Source: Agromyces badenianii
Lineage (GTDB): Bacteria; Actinomycetota; Actinomycetes; Actinomycetales; Microbacteriaceae
Direction of reading: 5' to 3'
DNA length: 64,000 nucleotides
NCBI RefSeq assembly: GCF_003070885.1
Contig: NZ_CP028913.1
Coordinates: 186,001 to 250,000, forward strand
Shown: piece after piece, positions 34,547-45,794 of the stretch
How the letters are laid out: each line of letters opens with the position of its first letter
How positions within the stretch are numbered: position 1 is the first letter of the stretch
The notes under the pieces: model-generated
Told to the model about the DNA's origin: nothing
Databases searched by the model: none
What the model saw: only the letters and a program-made list of their open reading frames with translations
Translations under genes and position numbers: made by a program

Positions 34547-35713
34547 TCAGGCGCCCCAGCCGGCCTGCACGCCGCCGACGCGGTCGGCGGCGATCTTCGC
34601 CAGGTAGCCGGATGCCGCGAAGGCGGCCATGGGGTCGGCGGGCAGGCCCCGCGACTCGCGCCACTCGGCGAGTGCCGGTCGCACGTCGGTGTAGAAGGCG
34701 TCCATGAAGATGCGGTTGGCCTCGAGCACGTCGCCCGCCTGCTGCGCCGCGCGCAGCGCGCCGGTGTCGACGAGCAGCGCGCGGGCGGTCATCTCCTGCA
34801 CGTTGAGCACGGAACGGATCTGCCCCGGCACCTTGTCTTCGACGTTGTGGCACTGGTCGAGCATGAACGCGACGTCGGGGTGGTTGAAGCCGCCGCCGCG
34901 GATGACCTCGAAGAGGATGCGGAACAGCTGGTACGGGTCGGCGGCGCCGACGATGAGGTCGTCGTCGGCGTAGAAGCGCGAGTTGAAGTCGAAACTGCCG
35001 AGCCTGCCGAGGCGCAGTAGCTGCATGACGATGAACTCGATGTTCGTCCCGGGAGCGTGGTGACCGGTGTCGAGGCAGACCATCGCCCTGTCGCCGAGCG
35101 CGGCGACCTGCACGTAGCTCGTGCCCCAGTCGGGAACGTCGGTGTGGTAGAACGCCGGCTCGAAGAACTTGTACTCGAGCACGAGCCGCTGCTCGTCGCC
35201 GAGCCGGGCGTAGATCTCGGCGAGCGAGTCGTGCAGGCGGTCCTGCCGGCCGCGCAGGTCGGCCTGCCCGGGGTAGTTCGAGCCCTCGGCGAGCCAGATC
35301 TTCAGGTCGCGCGAGCCGGTGGCGTGCATGATGTCGATGCACTCGAGGTGGTGGTCGACGGCCTTTCGGCGCACGGCGGCGTCTTCGTGGGTGAGGGCAC
35401 CGAACTTGAAGTCGTCGTCTTGGAAGGTGTTCGAGTTGACCGTGCCGAGCGAGACGCCGTGGTCTTCGGCGTGCCTGCGGAGCACGCCGTAGTCGTCGAC
35501 CCGGTCCCACGGGATGTGCAGCGCCACGGTCGGCGCGAGTGCGGTGTACTCGTGCACCTGCGCGGCATCCGCGATCTTCTCGAACGGATCACGCGGGGTG
35601 CCCGGCGTCGCGAACACCTTGAATCGGGTGCCCGAGTTGCCGAACGCCCATGAGGGCAGCTCGATGGCCTGCTGCTCGAGCTGGTCGAGGATGTCGCTTG
35701 AGAGGTTGCTCAC
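34547..35713 (-). CDS. rhaI: L-rhamnose isomerase (RhaI type)
   Basis: A 388-aa TIM-barrel sugar isomerase converting L-rhamnose to L-rhamnulose. Family landmarks are LEYKFFEPAFYHTDVPDWGTS, MVCLDTGHHAPGTNIEFIVMQLLRLGRLGSFDFNSRFYADDDLIVG and HPDVAFMLDQCHNVEDKV, supplying Glu/Asp/His ligands for two metals. This is the RhaI type seen in Pseudomonas stutzeri and Rhizobium, not E. coli RhaA. It sits between rhaM and rhaEW. Confidence 0.92.
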   Translation of the reverse strand: MSNLSSDILDQLEQQAIELPSWAFGNSGTRFKVFATPGTPRDPFEKIADAAQVHEYTALAPTVALHIPWDRVDDYGVLRRHAEDHGVSLGTVNSNTFQDDDFKFGALTHEDAAVRRKAVDHHLECIDIMHATGSRDLKIWLAEGSNYPGQADLRGRQDRLHDSLAEIYARLGDEQRLVLEYKFFEPAFYHTDVPDWGTSYVQVAALGDRAMVCLDTGHHAPGTNIEFIVMQLLRLGRLGSFDFNSRFYADDDLIVGAADPYQLFRILFEVIRGGGFNHPDVAFMLDQCHNVEDKVPGQIRSVLNVQEMTARALLVDTGALRAAQQAGDVLEANRIFMDAFYTDVRPALAEWRESRGLPADPMAAFAASGYLAKIAADRVGGVQAGWGA

Positions 35714-35761
35714 GAGTGGCTCTTTCCGGTTCTTCTGTGTGCATGTTCGGTCGTGCGATGC

Positions 35762-36127
35762 TCAACGCTCGGCATCGAGCGCGGCGAGTTGGTCTTCGAG
35801 GTGGAAGACCTCGGCGAGTCGCGGGGCGGACTGGTCTGGTCGTCCGCCGAGGGCGATGAAGAACCCCGCCATGTCGGCCTCCCACGCGGCGGTGCGCGGG
35901 TCGAGTTCGAGGGCCGCCTGTGAGGCGGCATCGTCGTCGGTCTCGTAGTAGCCGATGAGCAGGCCGTCGTCGCGGAGGAAGAGCGAGTAGTTGCGCCGAC
36001 CGGATGCCTCGATCGCACGCAGCATCTCGGGCTGGACAGCCTCGTGGCGGGCGCGGTACTCGTCGAGGCGGGCGGGGTCGACCTGCAGTTGGAAGCAGAT
36101 CCGCCCGGTGCCGTGAGCCTCGCCCAT
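35762..36127 (-). CDS. rhaM: L-rhamnose mutarotase
   Basis: A 121-aa dimeric alpha+beta-barrel protein that interconverts the anomers of L-rhamnose. The family pattern is ICFQLQVDPARLDEYRARHEAVQPEMLRAIEASGRRNYSLFLRDDGLLIGYYETDD, with the catalytic Tyr/His region and a WEADMAGFF motif. It is the first gene of the catabolic unit and has its own promoter and operator just upstream. Confidence 0.92.
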   Translation of the reverse strand: MGEAHGTGRICFQLQVDPARLDEYRARHEAVQPEMLRAIEASGRRNYSLFLRDDGLLIGYYETDDDAASQAALELDPRTAAWEADMAGFFIALGGRPDQSAPRLAEVFHLEDQLAALDAER

Positions 36128-36145
36128 GGTCGTGCTCCCTCGCTC

Positions 36146-36160
36146 TGAATCGTTTCAATG
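36146..36160. promoter_or_regulatory. RhaR (LacI) operator, catabolic unit
   Basis: TGAATCGTTTCAATG. It differs at one base from the site at 41060-41074 and overlaps the -10 of the rhaM promoter. TGAA/TTCA half-sites around CG are typical of LacI-family operators. Confidence 0.7.
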
Positions 36161-36186
36161 GTAAATGTGAACCCGGTTTCCCGCAA
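36158..36186 (-). promoter_or_regulatory. rhaM-rhaI-rhaEW-rhaB promoter
   Basis: On the minus strand, TTGCGG (36186-36181), 17 bp, TACCAT (36163-36158). Confidence 0.5.
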
Positions 36187-36246
36187 CCGCCGAGCCATGC
36201 CGCGTGCATCCGAATACTCCGGCGGGTCGCATGCCGCAGGCCGGTC

Positions 36247-36279
36247 GGGGCTCTGCCGGGCGACGCCCGGCAGAGCCCC
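36247..36279 (-). terminator. Strong hairpin after the rhamnose binding-protein gene
   Basis: GGGGCTCTGCCGGGC (36247-36261) and GCCCGGCAGAGCCCC (36265-36279) form a perfect 15-bp stem with a 3-nt loop, starting 8 nt after the stop codon. There is no T-run. It marks the end of the transport unit. Confidence 0.8.
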
Positions 36280-36287
36280 GCGATCGA

Positions 36288-37322
36288 CTAGAAGTCGAAG
36301 TCGCCGATGTTCTCCGCGTCGAAGACGAAGGGGTCCCCGAGCAGCACGACGCCGTCGGCGCCGACCGTGTACTCGCCGAGCTTGCCGGCGTCGAAGGTGT
36401 CGCCGTCGGCACCGGTGATGTCGCCCTCGATGAGCGCCTTCGCCGCGAAGGCCGCGAGGTAGCCGAGGTCGGCCGGGTTCCACAGCGCGAACGCGGTGAC
36501 GGTGCCGTCTTCGACGTACTCGCGCATCTGGTTCGGGGTGCCGAGGCCGGTCAGTGCGACCTTGCCCTGGTACTCCGAGGTCTGCAGGTAGCGCGCAGCC
36601 GCCGCGATGCCGACGGTCGTCGGCGAGACGATGCCCTTGAGGTTCGGGTGCGTCTGCAGCAGCGCCGCGGTCTTGTCGAACGAGGTCTGGTCGTCGTCGT
36701 CGCCGTAGACGACCTCGACCAGCTCGATGTCGGGGTGGCTCGCGGCGAGCTCCTCTTCCATGAGCTCGATCCAGGCGTTCTGGTTCGTGGCGTTGGCCGA
36801 GGCCGACAGCACGGCGATCTCGCCCGCGTCGCCGATCTGCTCGGCGATGAGGTCGACCTGCACCTTGGCGATGCCCTCGGCGTCGGCCTGGTTCACGAAC
36901 AGGTCGCGGCAGTCGGCATTGGTGTCGGAGTCGAAGGTGACGACCTTCACGCCGGCGTCGCGCGCCTCGTTCAGCGCGTCGCAGATCGCCTTCGGGTCGT
37001 TCGCCGAGACGGCGATCGCTCCGACCCCCTGCTGCGTGAGGGTGTTGATGTAGCTGACCTGTCCATCGGGCGTCGCCTCGGCCGGACCGACCTCGGCGTA
37101 GGTGCCGCCGAACTCCTCGATGGCCTCTTCGCCGCCCGCGTTCGAGGTGTCGAAGTACGGGTTGCCGAGGTTCTTCGGCAGGAAGGTGATCGACAGGTTG
37201 CCGCCGTCACCCTCGCCGCCGTCGGCGCCCGAGTCGCCGGCGGCACAGCCGGTCGCGACGAGCGCCACGCTCACCGCGAGCGCGGCGAGGGCCGCTGCCC
37301 TGGTCTTCTTCTGAAACAACAT
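36288..37322 (-). CDS. rhaS: Rhamnose ABC transporter, substrate-binding lipoprotein
   Basis: A 344-aa periplasmic-binding-protein family 1 (RbsB-like) protein. The signal peptide ends in VATGC, with the lipidated Cys at 26. The mature part shows LGNPYFDTSNAGGEEAIEEFGG, AIAVSANDPKAICDALNEARDAGVKVVTFDSD and ALTGLGTPNQMREYVEDG, typical of rhamnose/autoinducer-2-type binding proteins. I start at 37322, with AAGGGA upstream. The protein hands rhamnose to the two adjacent permeases. Confidence 0.9.
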   Translation of the reverse strand: MLFQKKTRAAALAALAVSVALVATGCAAGDSGADGGEGDGGNLSITFLPKNLGNPYFDTSNAGGEEAIEEFGGTYAEVGPAEATPDGQVSYINTLTQQGVGAIAVSANDPKAICDALNEARDAGVKVVTFDSDTNADCRDLFVNQADAEGIAKVQVDLIAEQIGDAGEIAVLSASANATNQNAWIELMEEELAASHPDIELVEVVYGDDDDQTSFDKTAALLQTHPNLKGIVSPTTVGIAAAARYLQTSEYQGKVALTGLGTPNQMREYVEDGTVTAFALWNPADLGYLAAFAAKALIEGDITGADGDTFDAGKLGEYTVGADGVVLLGDPFVFDAENIGDFDF

Positions 37323-37387
37323 CGTTGTTCGTCCCTTCATCTGGATGGCGTCGATGACCTGGTCGCATCGACGATGGTGCGGTCTGG

Positions 37388-38464
37388 TTACCCTGCTGTG
37401 GAGACCTCGACGCGCGGTTCCCCTCCCGCCGACTGCCGCCGCGATCGTCGCCGTGTGCGCAGCCAGGCCAGGAAGCTCGAAGACACCACCGAGATCACGA
37501 GCAGTGCGCCGGTGATGATGTTGATGACATCGGAGGTGACGTTCGCGAGGCGCAGCGCACTGGCGAGCACCCCGATGAGCAGCACGCCGGCGATGACGCC
37601 GTGCAGCGCCCCGCGGCCGCCGAACACGCTCACGCCGCCGAGCACGACGGCGGCGATGACCTGCAGCTCCATGCCGGTCGCGTTGTCGCCGCGCGCACTG
37701 CCGAAGCGCAGCGTGTAATAGACGCCGGCGAGCGCAGAGACGAGGCCGGCGAGCACGAAGAGGATGAACTTCGTGCGTCCCACCTTGACGCCCGAGAACG
37801 CGGCCGTCTCCTTCGAGAGCCCGATCGCGTAGATGCCGCGGCCGAACGGGGTGAAGTGCAGCAGCACTGCGAAGATCGCGAGCAGCACGAGGAAGGGGAT
37901 GATCACGAGCGGGATGCCGGTGGCCCCGAGCTTCGCCTTCGCGAGGTCGGTCCAGAACTCGGGGAATTCGGTCACTGCGGTCGTGCCGAGCAGGCCGACG
38001 GCGAGTCCGCGGAACAGCGCGAGCGTGCCGATCGTGACGGCGAGCGACGGCAGGCCCACCACCGTGACGAGGAATCCGTTGACGGCGCCGCCGACGCCGC
38101 CGACGAGGAGCGCGATGAGCGCGGCGAGCTCGAAGGGCATGCCGCCCTGGGCGAGCACGCCGGTGATCACGCTCGAGAGTCCGACGACGCTCGCGACCGA
38201 GAGGTCGATCTCGCCCGTGATCATGATGAGCGTCATCGGCAGTGCGATGAGCAGGATCGGTGCGACATCGAGGATCAGGTAGGTCAGAGTGATCGGCTGG
38301 CCGAAGCCGCGCACGGTCGTCGACGCGACGACGACGACGATGACGAGGAGCGCGATGATCGCCATCTCCCGCGTGAGCAGCACGCGCTTCCAGAGCGGCC
38401 GGTCGTAGTCGCGGTAGCCGCGCACCGATGCCGGGGCGGGCGTGGTCCGGGTGATGCTCGACAT
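37388..38464 (-). CDS. Rhamnose ABC transporter, permease 2
   Basis: A 358-aa RbsC/AraH-type permease with about nine membrane helices. The family motif GEIDLSVASVVGLSSVI and a cytoplasmic coupling loop near GRGIYAIGLSKETAAFSGVKVGRTKF are visible. Its ATG shares one base with the upstream permease stop (TGATG). It corresponds to RhaQ or RhaP of the Rhizobium system; which one is not resolved. Confidence 0.9.
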   Translation of the reverse strand: MSSITRTTPAPASVRGYRDYDRPLWKRVLLTREMAIIALLVIVVVVASTTVRGFGQPITLTYLILDVAPILLIALPMTLIMITGEIDLSVASVVGLSSVITGVLAQGGMPFELAALIALLVGGVGGAVNGFLVTVVGLPSLAVTIGTLALFRGLAVGLLGTTAVTEFPEFWTDLAKAKLGATGIPLVIIPFLVLLAIFAVLLHFTPFGRGIYAIGLSKETAAFSGVKVGRTKFILFVLAGLVSALAGVYYTLRFGSARGDNATGMELQVIAAVVLGGVSVFGGRGALHGVIAGVLLIGVLASALRLANVTSDVINIITGALLVISVVSSSFLAWLRTRRRSRRQSAGGEPRVEVSTAG

Positions 38465-39489
38465 CAGCTGTCGTCCCTTGCCTCGATGAGCTTGCGTTTC
38501 TGTCGCACCGCGAGCACACGGTCGAGCACGATGGCGCCGATGATGAGCACGCCGACGACGGCGCGCTGCCAGAAGTCGGGGATGCCGAGGATCGGGAGCG
38601 CCCGGTTGATCGTGAGCAGCAGCACCGCCCCGATCGCGGCGCCCCAGACCGAGCCGACGCCGCCGACGATCGCGACGCCGCCGATGACGGCCGCCCCGAC
38701 TGCGTCGAGCTCCCATCCCGAACCGGCCTGCGAGTTGATGGTGCCGTAGCGGGCCGCGTAGAGCACGCCGCCGAGCCCGGCCAGGGCGCCCGAGAGCACG
38801 AAGGCGTTGAGCAGTCGCCGGGTGACCCTGAGCCCGTAGAGCTCGGCCGCCGCCGGGTCGGAGCCGATCGCGTAGAACTCGCGCCCGCCGCGGGTGTTCT
38901 TCATGTACCAGCCGGCGATGACGAGCACGACGAGCGCGATGATCGTGAGGATCGGGATCATCAGGAACTGCTCGGTGCCGAGTGCGAGGAAGTCCTTCGG
39001 CAGGTCGGAGGCGTTCACGCGGTCGCCGCCGGTCCAGAGCACGTTGATGCCCCGGTAGGCGTAGAGGGTGCCGAGCGTGATGACCATCGCCGGCACCTTC
39101 GCGAAGGCCACGAGGGCGCCGTTGATCATGCCGAGGAGGCCGCCGAACGCCACGGCGATGACGAACACCGCGATGATCGGAATGCCCGGGAAGTCGATGA
39201 ACAGCCGGCCGGTGAGATAGGCGGTGAGGCCGAGCACCGAGCCGACCGAGAGGTCGACGTTTCGCGTGATGAGCACGATCGCCTGGCCGACGGCCACGAG
39301 CACGAGGATCGACGGGGTCAGCAGCAGGTCGCGCCATCCGTCGGCGCTGAACAGGAAGTTCGGGTTCGCCGCCGTCGCCGCGATGACGACGAGCACGAGG
39401 GCGAGCAGGATGCCGAGTTCACGGGCCTTGCCGATGGCGCTGAGGCGCTTCGTCACGTTGGACGTCGGCGTGGTGGTCGCGGTGCTCAC
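38464..39489 (-). CDS. Rhamnose ABC transporter, permease 1
   Basis: A 341-aa RbsC-type permease with helices such as [17 protein letters not shown] and the motif [19 protein letters not shown]. The GTG start (39489) overlaps the ATPase stop as GTGA and follows GGAG by 8 nt, so a longer reading frame from 39762 is rejected. It pairs with permease 2 as a heterodimer. Confidence 0.9.
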   Translation of the reverse strand: MSTATTTPTSNVTKRLSAIGKARELGILLALVLVVIAATAANPNFLFSADGWRDLLLTPSILVLVAVGQAIVLITRNVDLSVGSVLGLTAYLTGRLFIDFPGIPIIAVFVIAVAFGGLLGMINGALVAFAKVPAMVITLGTLYAYRGINVLWTGGDRVNASDLPKDFLALGTEQFLMIPILTIIALVVLVIAGWYMKNTRGGREFYAIGSDPAAAELYGLRVTRRLLNAFVLSGALAGLGGVLYAARYGTINSQAGSGWELDAVGAAVIGGVAIVGGVGSVWGAAIGAVLLLTINRALPILGIPDFWQRAVVGVLIIGAIVLDRVLAVRQKRKLIEARDDS

Positions 39490-41021
39490 GAGTGCTGCTC
39501 CTCGGCGTGGGTCGCGGCGAACATGACGTTCTCGGATGTCGCATCGACGCGGTCGATCCCGGCGGTGATGCGACCCTCGCGCATGACGAGCACTCGATCG
39601 GCCATGCCCAGCACCTCTGGCAGCTCGGAGGAGATCATCAGGATGCCCATGCCCTGACCCGCGAGCTCGGAGAGCAGGCGGTGCACCTCGGCCTTGGTGC
39701 CGACGTCGATGCCGCGGGTCGGCTCGTCGATGATGAGCACCTTCGGCTCGGTCGCGAGCCACTTGCCGAGCACGACCTTCTGCTGGTTGCCGCCCGAGAG
39801 GGTGCCGGCCACCGTGCTGAGGGCAGTGGTCTTCACCTCGAGGCGGCTCGCCCAGACGCGGGCGGCACGGTTCTCGAAGCCCGAGGTGATGATGCCGAAC
39901 CTCGCGAGCTGCTCCCGGATGGCGAGCGTCGTGTTTCGGGCGACGCTCGAGTCGAGCACGAGGCCCTGCTTCCGGCGATCCTCGGGAACGAGGGCGAGGC
40001 CGAGCCGCATCGCGGCGCTCGGGTTCTTCGCCGGCACCGCCGTGCCGTTCAGGCGCACGGTGCCGCTCTGGTAGTGGTCGATGCCGAAGATCGCGCGCGC
40101 CACCTCGCTGCGCCCGGCGCCGACGAGCCCGGCGAGTGCGACGATCTCACCGGCGCGCACCGTGAGCGCGATGTCGTGGAAGACGCCCGCGCTCGTGAGT
40201 CCGTCGACCTCGAGCAGTGCGTCGCCGATCGTGGTCGGCTGCTTCGGGAAGAGCTCGGTGATCTCGCGCCCGACCATCTGGTGCACGATCTCGTCGACGC
40301 TCGTGTCGGCGATGCGGCTCGTCGAGATGTAGGCGCCGTCGCGCATGACCGTGACGGTGTCGCACAGGTCGAACACCTCGTCGAAGCGGTGCGAGATGAA
40401 GACGAGGGCCCGGCCCTCGTCGCGCAGGCTCCGCGCGATCTGGAAGAGGCGATCGACCTCGACGCCCGAGAGCGCCGCCGTCGGCTCGTCCATGATGAGC
40501 ACCTTCGCGTCGAGCGAGATGGCCTTGGCGATCTCGATGACCTGCTGGTCGGCGATCGAGAGGCCCTCGGCGGGTCGGTCGGGATCGATCCGCACACCGA
40601 GACGCTGGAAGAGCCCGTCGACTTCGGCGCGCATGGCCTTGCGGTCGATGCGGCCGAAGCGGCCGACCGGCTGGCGCCCCATGAACACGTTCTCGGTGAC
40701 CGAGAGATCGGGGAAGAGCGTCGGCTCCTGGTAGATCACGGCGATGCCGGCCGCCTTGGATTCGGCGGTCGAGGTGAAGTCGACGTCGCTGCCGTCGAGG
40801 CGGAACGCCCCGGCGTCTCGCCGGTAGAGTCCGGCGACGATCTTCACGAGCGTCGACTTGCCGGCGCCGTTCTCGCCGACGAGGGCGTGGATCGAGCCGG
40901 AGTGCACCTCGATCGTGCCGGAGCGCAGGGCCACGACGGCGCCGAACGACTTTCGGATGTCGCGGAGCTCGAGCGCGGGAACCGCGCCGCGGGCGTCGGC
41001 AGCGCCAGGGGGAATCGTCAT
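39486..41021 (-). CDS. rhaT: Rhamnose ABC transporter, double ATPase subunit
   Basis: A 511-aa tandem ATPase of the RbsA/MglA type. The first half has Walker [10 protein letters not shown], signature [14 protein letters not shown] and Walker [13 protein letters not shown]. The second half has a degenerate Walker A (GLVGAGRSE), [15 protein letters not shown] and [14 protein letters not shown]. Only one site is expected to hydrolyse ATP fully, as in RbsA. It is the first gene of the transport unit and is followed by both permeases and the binding protein. Confidence 0.92.
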   Translation of the reverse strand: MTIPPGAADARGAVPALELRDIRKSFGAVVALRSGTIEVHSGSIHALVGENGAGKSTLVKIVAGLYRRDAGAFRLDGSDVDFTSTAESKAAGIAVIYQEPTLFPDLSVTENVFMGRQPVGRFGRIDRKAMRAEVDGLFQRLGVRIDPDRPAEGLSIADQQVIEIAKAISLDAKVLIMDEPTAALSGVEVDRLFQIARSLRDEGRALVFISHRFDEVFDLCDTVTVMRDGAYISTSRIADTSVDEIVHQMVGREITELFPKQPTTIGDALLEVDGLTSAGVFHDIALTVRAGEIVALAGLVGAGRSEVARAIFGIDHYQSGTVRLNGTAVPAKNPSAAMRLGLALVPEDRRKQGLVLDSSVARNTTLAIREQLARFGIITSGFENRAARVWASRLEVKTTALSTVAGTLSGGNQQKVVLGKWLATEPKVLIIDEPTRGIDVGTKAEVHRLLSELAGQGMGILMISSELPEVLGMADRVLVMREGRITAGIDRVDATSENVMFAATHAEEQHS

Positions 41022-41059
41022 TGATCTGAACCTAAGCTGCGGGGACGACCCCGCGGAGT

Positions 41060-41074
41060 TGAATCGTTTTAATG
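41060..41074. promoter_or_regulatory. RhaR (LacI) operator, transport unit
   Basis: TGAATCGTTTTAATG, downstream of the predicted transcription start of the ATPase gene. A weaker TGGTACGTTTCACAG at 41135-41149 may be a second site facing the regulator gene. Confidence 0.65.
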
Positions 41075-41089
41075 CACCTGAACGTCAGC

Positions 41090-41118
41090 AATTTACGATG
41101 TGGGTCGAACGATGTCAA
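41090..41118 (-). promoter_or_regulatory. Rhamnose transport-unit promoter
   Basis: On the minus strand, TTGACA (41118-41113), exactly 17 bp, TAAATT (41095-41090): a near-consensus sigma-70-type promoter. Confidence 0.7.
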
Positions 41119-41186
41119 GTCGTGCATCCGTCGATGGTACGTTTCACAGCAGAGATCGCCGAATGCGCGACGGGAGGGGCGAGACC

Positions 41187-43653
<2,467 letters not shown>

Positions 43654-43672
43654 CTGCCGGCGTCGGGCGCCC

Positions 43673-45208
43673 CTAGGAGTATTCGGGTCGGGCGGGCGCC
43701 TGCGCGGTCGCGTGCGCGGGCTCGCGATGCGGCGGCTTCGGCAGCGGGATCGGCGAGGTGAGCGCCACCTGCTCCGAGAAGTCGGCGGGCACGAGCTGGT
43801 CGTTCGGCACGGTCGGCACGAGTTCGCGCTCGGGCTCGAGTTCGAGTCGATCGACCGGCACCACTCGCACGACCGGCACGGCCGGCACGACCGGCACGGC
43901 CGGCACGACCGGCACGGCCTGCGTGGCCACCGACGCGATCGCCGCCGTCGGGGCATCCGCGAATCGCACCACCGGTCGCCAGGCGTACTCGGGATGCCGC
44001 GCGAGCCGCATGCCCCGAGAGATCACGAGCCAGCCGAGGCCGATGAGTGCGGCGACGACCGCCGCGATCGCCGCGAGCCCGAGCGCCCAGCGCGGGCCCA
44101 TGCCGTCGGCGACCGCGCCGACGATCGGGGCGCCGATGGGCGTCCCGCCAGCGAGGATCGCCATGTACAGCGCCATCACGCGGCCGCGGAGTTCGGGTGC
44201 GGTGGTGGTCTGCACGTAGCCGTTCGCGGTCGTGAGGATCGTCACGGCGCCGAGGCCGATGAGGATCGTGGAGGCGGCGAAGGTCCAGTACGTCGGCATG
44301 AGCGCCGCGGTCAGGGTGGCGAAGCCGAGGAAGGCGCAGGCGAGGATGACCACGCGGATGCGTGCCCGCTCGCGGCGCGCCGCGAGGAGGGCGCCGGTCA
44401 GCGAACCGATCGCGAGGATCGAGGACAGCAGCCCGTACTCTCCGGCCCCGCGGCCGAATTCGACCGCCATCGTCGACGAGAAGATCGGGAAGTTCATGCC
44501 GAACGCGCCGATGAGGAACACCATGACGAAGACGACGACGAGATCGGGGCGCCCGGCCACGTAGCGGAACCCGGCGGCGAACTGCCCTCGGGCGCGTGGA
44601 GCGCGGGCCGTGCGCTTCAGTTGCCGGCTCTTCAGCATCGCGAGCGCGCAGAGCACCGCGAGGAACGTGAACGCGTTGATGATGAAGACCCAGCCCGAGC
44701 CGACGAGCACGATGAGGAAGCCTGCGACGGCGGGGCCGATCATGCGTGCCGTGTTGAACGACGCCGAGTTCAGGGCGACCGCGTTCGACATGTCGGAGTT
44801 CGAGACGAGGTCGGAGACGAAGGTCTGCCGGGCCGGGTTGTCGATCGCGTTCACGAGGCCGAGGGCGAGGGCGAAGAGGTAGAGGTGCCAGAGTTCGGCG
44901 TGGCCGAAGACGAGCAGCAGGCCGAGCGCGAGGCCGAGCAGCATGAGGGCGGTCTGTGTGACCATGAGGATCTTGCGGCGGTCGAAGCGATCGGCGATGA
45001 GGCCGGTGATCGGCACGAGCAGCAGCTGCGGCGCGAACTGCAGCGCCATGGTGATGCCGACGGCGAAGGCGTCGTTGTCGGTGAGTTCGGTGAGCACGAC
45101 CCAGTTCTGGGCGGTGGCCTGCATCCAGGCGCCGACGTTCGAGACGAGGGCGCCGATGAACCAGATTCGGTAGTTGCGGTGGGCGAGGGAACGGAACATG
45201 GCACTCAC
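43673..45208 (-). CDS. MFS transporter (MdfA/Tap-like drug-efflux type) with Val/Pro repeat tail
   Basis: A 511-aa protein with about twelve membrane helices (1-410): RIWFIGALVSNVGAWMQATAQNWVV and DRFDRRKILMVTQ resemble the enterobactin-exporter/Tap-like MFS_3 group. The last 90 residues form a soluble tail with VPVVPA repeats and a Pro-rich end. The GTG at 45208 overlaps the preceding micro-ORF stop by GTGA; an ATG 9 nt inside is an alternative. It is paired with a MarR regulator, suggesting efflux under ligand control. Confidence 0.88.
   Translation of the reverse strand: MSAMFRSLAHRNYRIWFIGALVSNVGAWMQATAQNWVVLTELTDNDAFAVGITMALQFAPQLLLVPITGLIADRFDRRKILMVTQTALMLLGLALGLLLVFGHAELWHLYLFALALGLVNAIDNPARQTFVSDLVSNSDMSNAVALNSASFNTARMIGPAVAGFLIVLVGSGWVFIINAFTFLAVLCALAMLKSRQLKRTARAPRARGQFAAGFRYVAGRPDLVVVFVMVFLIGAFGMNFPIFSSTMAVEFGRGAGEYGLLSSILAIGSLTGALLAARRERARIRVVILACAFLGFATLTAALMPTYWTFAASTILIGLGAVTILTTANGYVQTTTAPELRGRVMALYMAILAGGTPIGAPIVGAVADGMGPRWALGLAAIAAVVAALIGLGWLVISRGMRLARHPEYAWRPVVRFADAPTAAIASVATQAVPVVPAVPVVPAVPVVRVVPVDRLELEPERELVPTVPNDQLVPADFSEQVALTSPIPLPKPPHREPAHATAQAPARPEYS
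43867..43919 (-). repeat. 18-bp tandem repeats in the MFS tail
   Basis: About three copies of a GGCACGACCGGCACGGCC-like unit (plus strand) encode the VPVVPA hexapeptide of the transporter C-terminus. Confidence 0.75.
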
Positions 45209-45313
45209 TGGGTGGCGAGTCCTCCCATCAGTTCGGCGGCGCGGGCGAGGGAACGGAACATGGCACTCACTGGGTGGCGAGTCCTCCCATCAGTTCGGCG
45301 GCGCGGGCGAGGG
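45181..45313. repeat. Exact 62-bp tandem duplication at the MarR/MFS junction
   Basis: Bases 45181-45242 are repeated without change as 45243-45304, followed by 9 further matching bases (GGGCGAGGG). The same 9-mer therefore bounds both copies, the mark of slippage or unequal crossing-over at a short repeat. The unit carries the end of marR and the start of the MFS gene. Confidence 0.95.
45205..45270 (-). CDS. Chimeric 21-codon micro-ORF created by the duplication
   Basis: The duplicated GTG opens a frame reading VSAMFRSLARAAELMGGLATQ: the first nine residues of the MFS protein joined to the last twelve of the MarR protein. Both ends overlap neighbours by GTGA (marR stop at 45269-45267, MFS GTG at 45208). 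It may be translated in passing; a function is not implied. Confidence 0.5.
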   Translation of the reverse strand: MSAMFRSLARAAELMGGLATQ

Positions 45314-45689
45314 TGGCGCGGTCGTCTTTCGACAGCTCGCGCAGGCGCGTCGTGAGCCACGCCTCTCGCTTCGACACCGTGGCCTTGACGACGTCGCGGC
45401 CGGCGTCGCTCAACGTGATGTTGGCTTTGCGGCGATCGACCTCGTCGGCGACGCGGGCGAGGTAGCCCGCCTCTTGGAGGCAATTGACCGTGCGATTCAT
45501 CGACGGCGCAGAGACCCTCTCGCGCTCGGCGAGCTGGGTGAGGGTCTGGCTGCCGTGCCGGTAGAGCTCGCCGAGCACGGCGAACTGGGCGTCGGAGAGG
45601 CCCTGGTCGGCTTTCTGTGCGCGCAGGCGCCGGGCGAGCCGGAAGGTCGCCATGCGCAGCTCGGTGCTCTGCTCTGCGATCGTGGCCAT
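45267..45689 (-). CDS. MarR-family regulator
   Basis: A 140-aa winged-helix dimeric regulator (DAQFAVLGELYRHGSQTLTQLAERERVSAPSMNRTVNCLQEAGYLARVADEVDRRKANITLSDAGRDV). It lies upstream of an MFS exporter in the same direction, with a long inverted repeat just before its start. No ribosome-binding site is visible, so the transcript may be leaderless or nearly so. Ligand unknown. Confidence 0.9.
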   Translation of the reverse strand: MATIAEQSTELRMATFRLARRLRAQKADQGLSDAQFAVLGELYRHGSQTLTQLAERERVSAPSMNRTVNCLQEAGYLARVADEVDRRKANITLSDAGRDVVKATVSKREAWLTTRLRELSKDDRATLARAAELMGGLATQ

Positions 45690-45693
45690 AGGT

Positions 45694-45725
45694 TACTTAG
45701 CATAGCTCATTAGCCTTGCTAAGTA
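45694..45725. promoter_or_regulatory. MarR operator candidate
   Basis: TACTTAGCA (45694-45702) and TGCTAAGTA (45717-45725) are perfect 9-bp arms with a 14-bp spacer. They cover a TATGCT -10 candidate for marR and lie about 70 bp from the divergent hydrolase start. Confidence 0.65.
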
Positions 45726-45794
45726 CAGTGCGAGGGCGGTGCGCCGCACGGCGAGCGTCCGGCCGATGGATGCCGCGGCTGACACAATGGCCGG

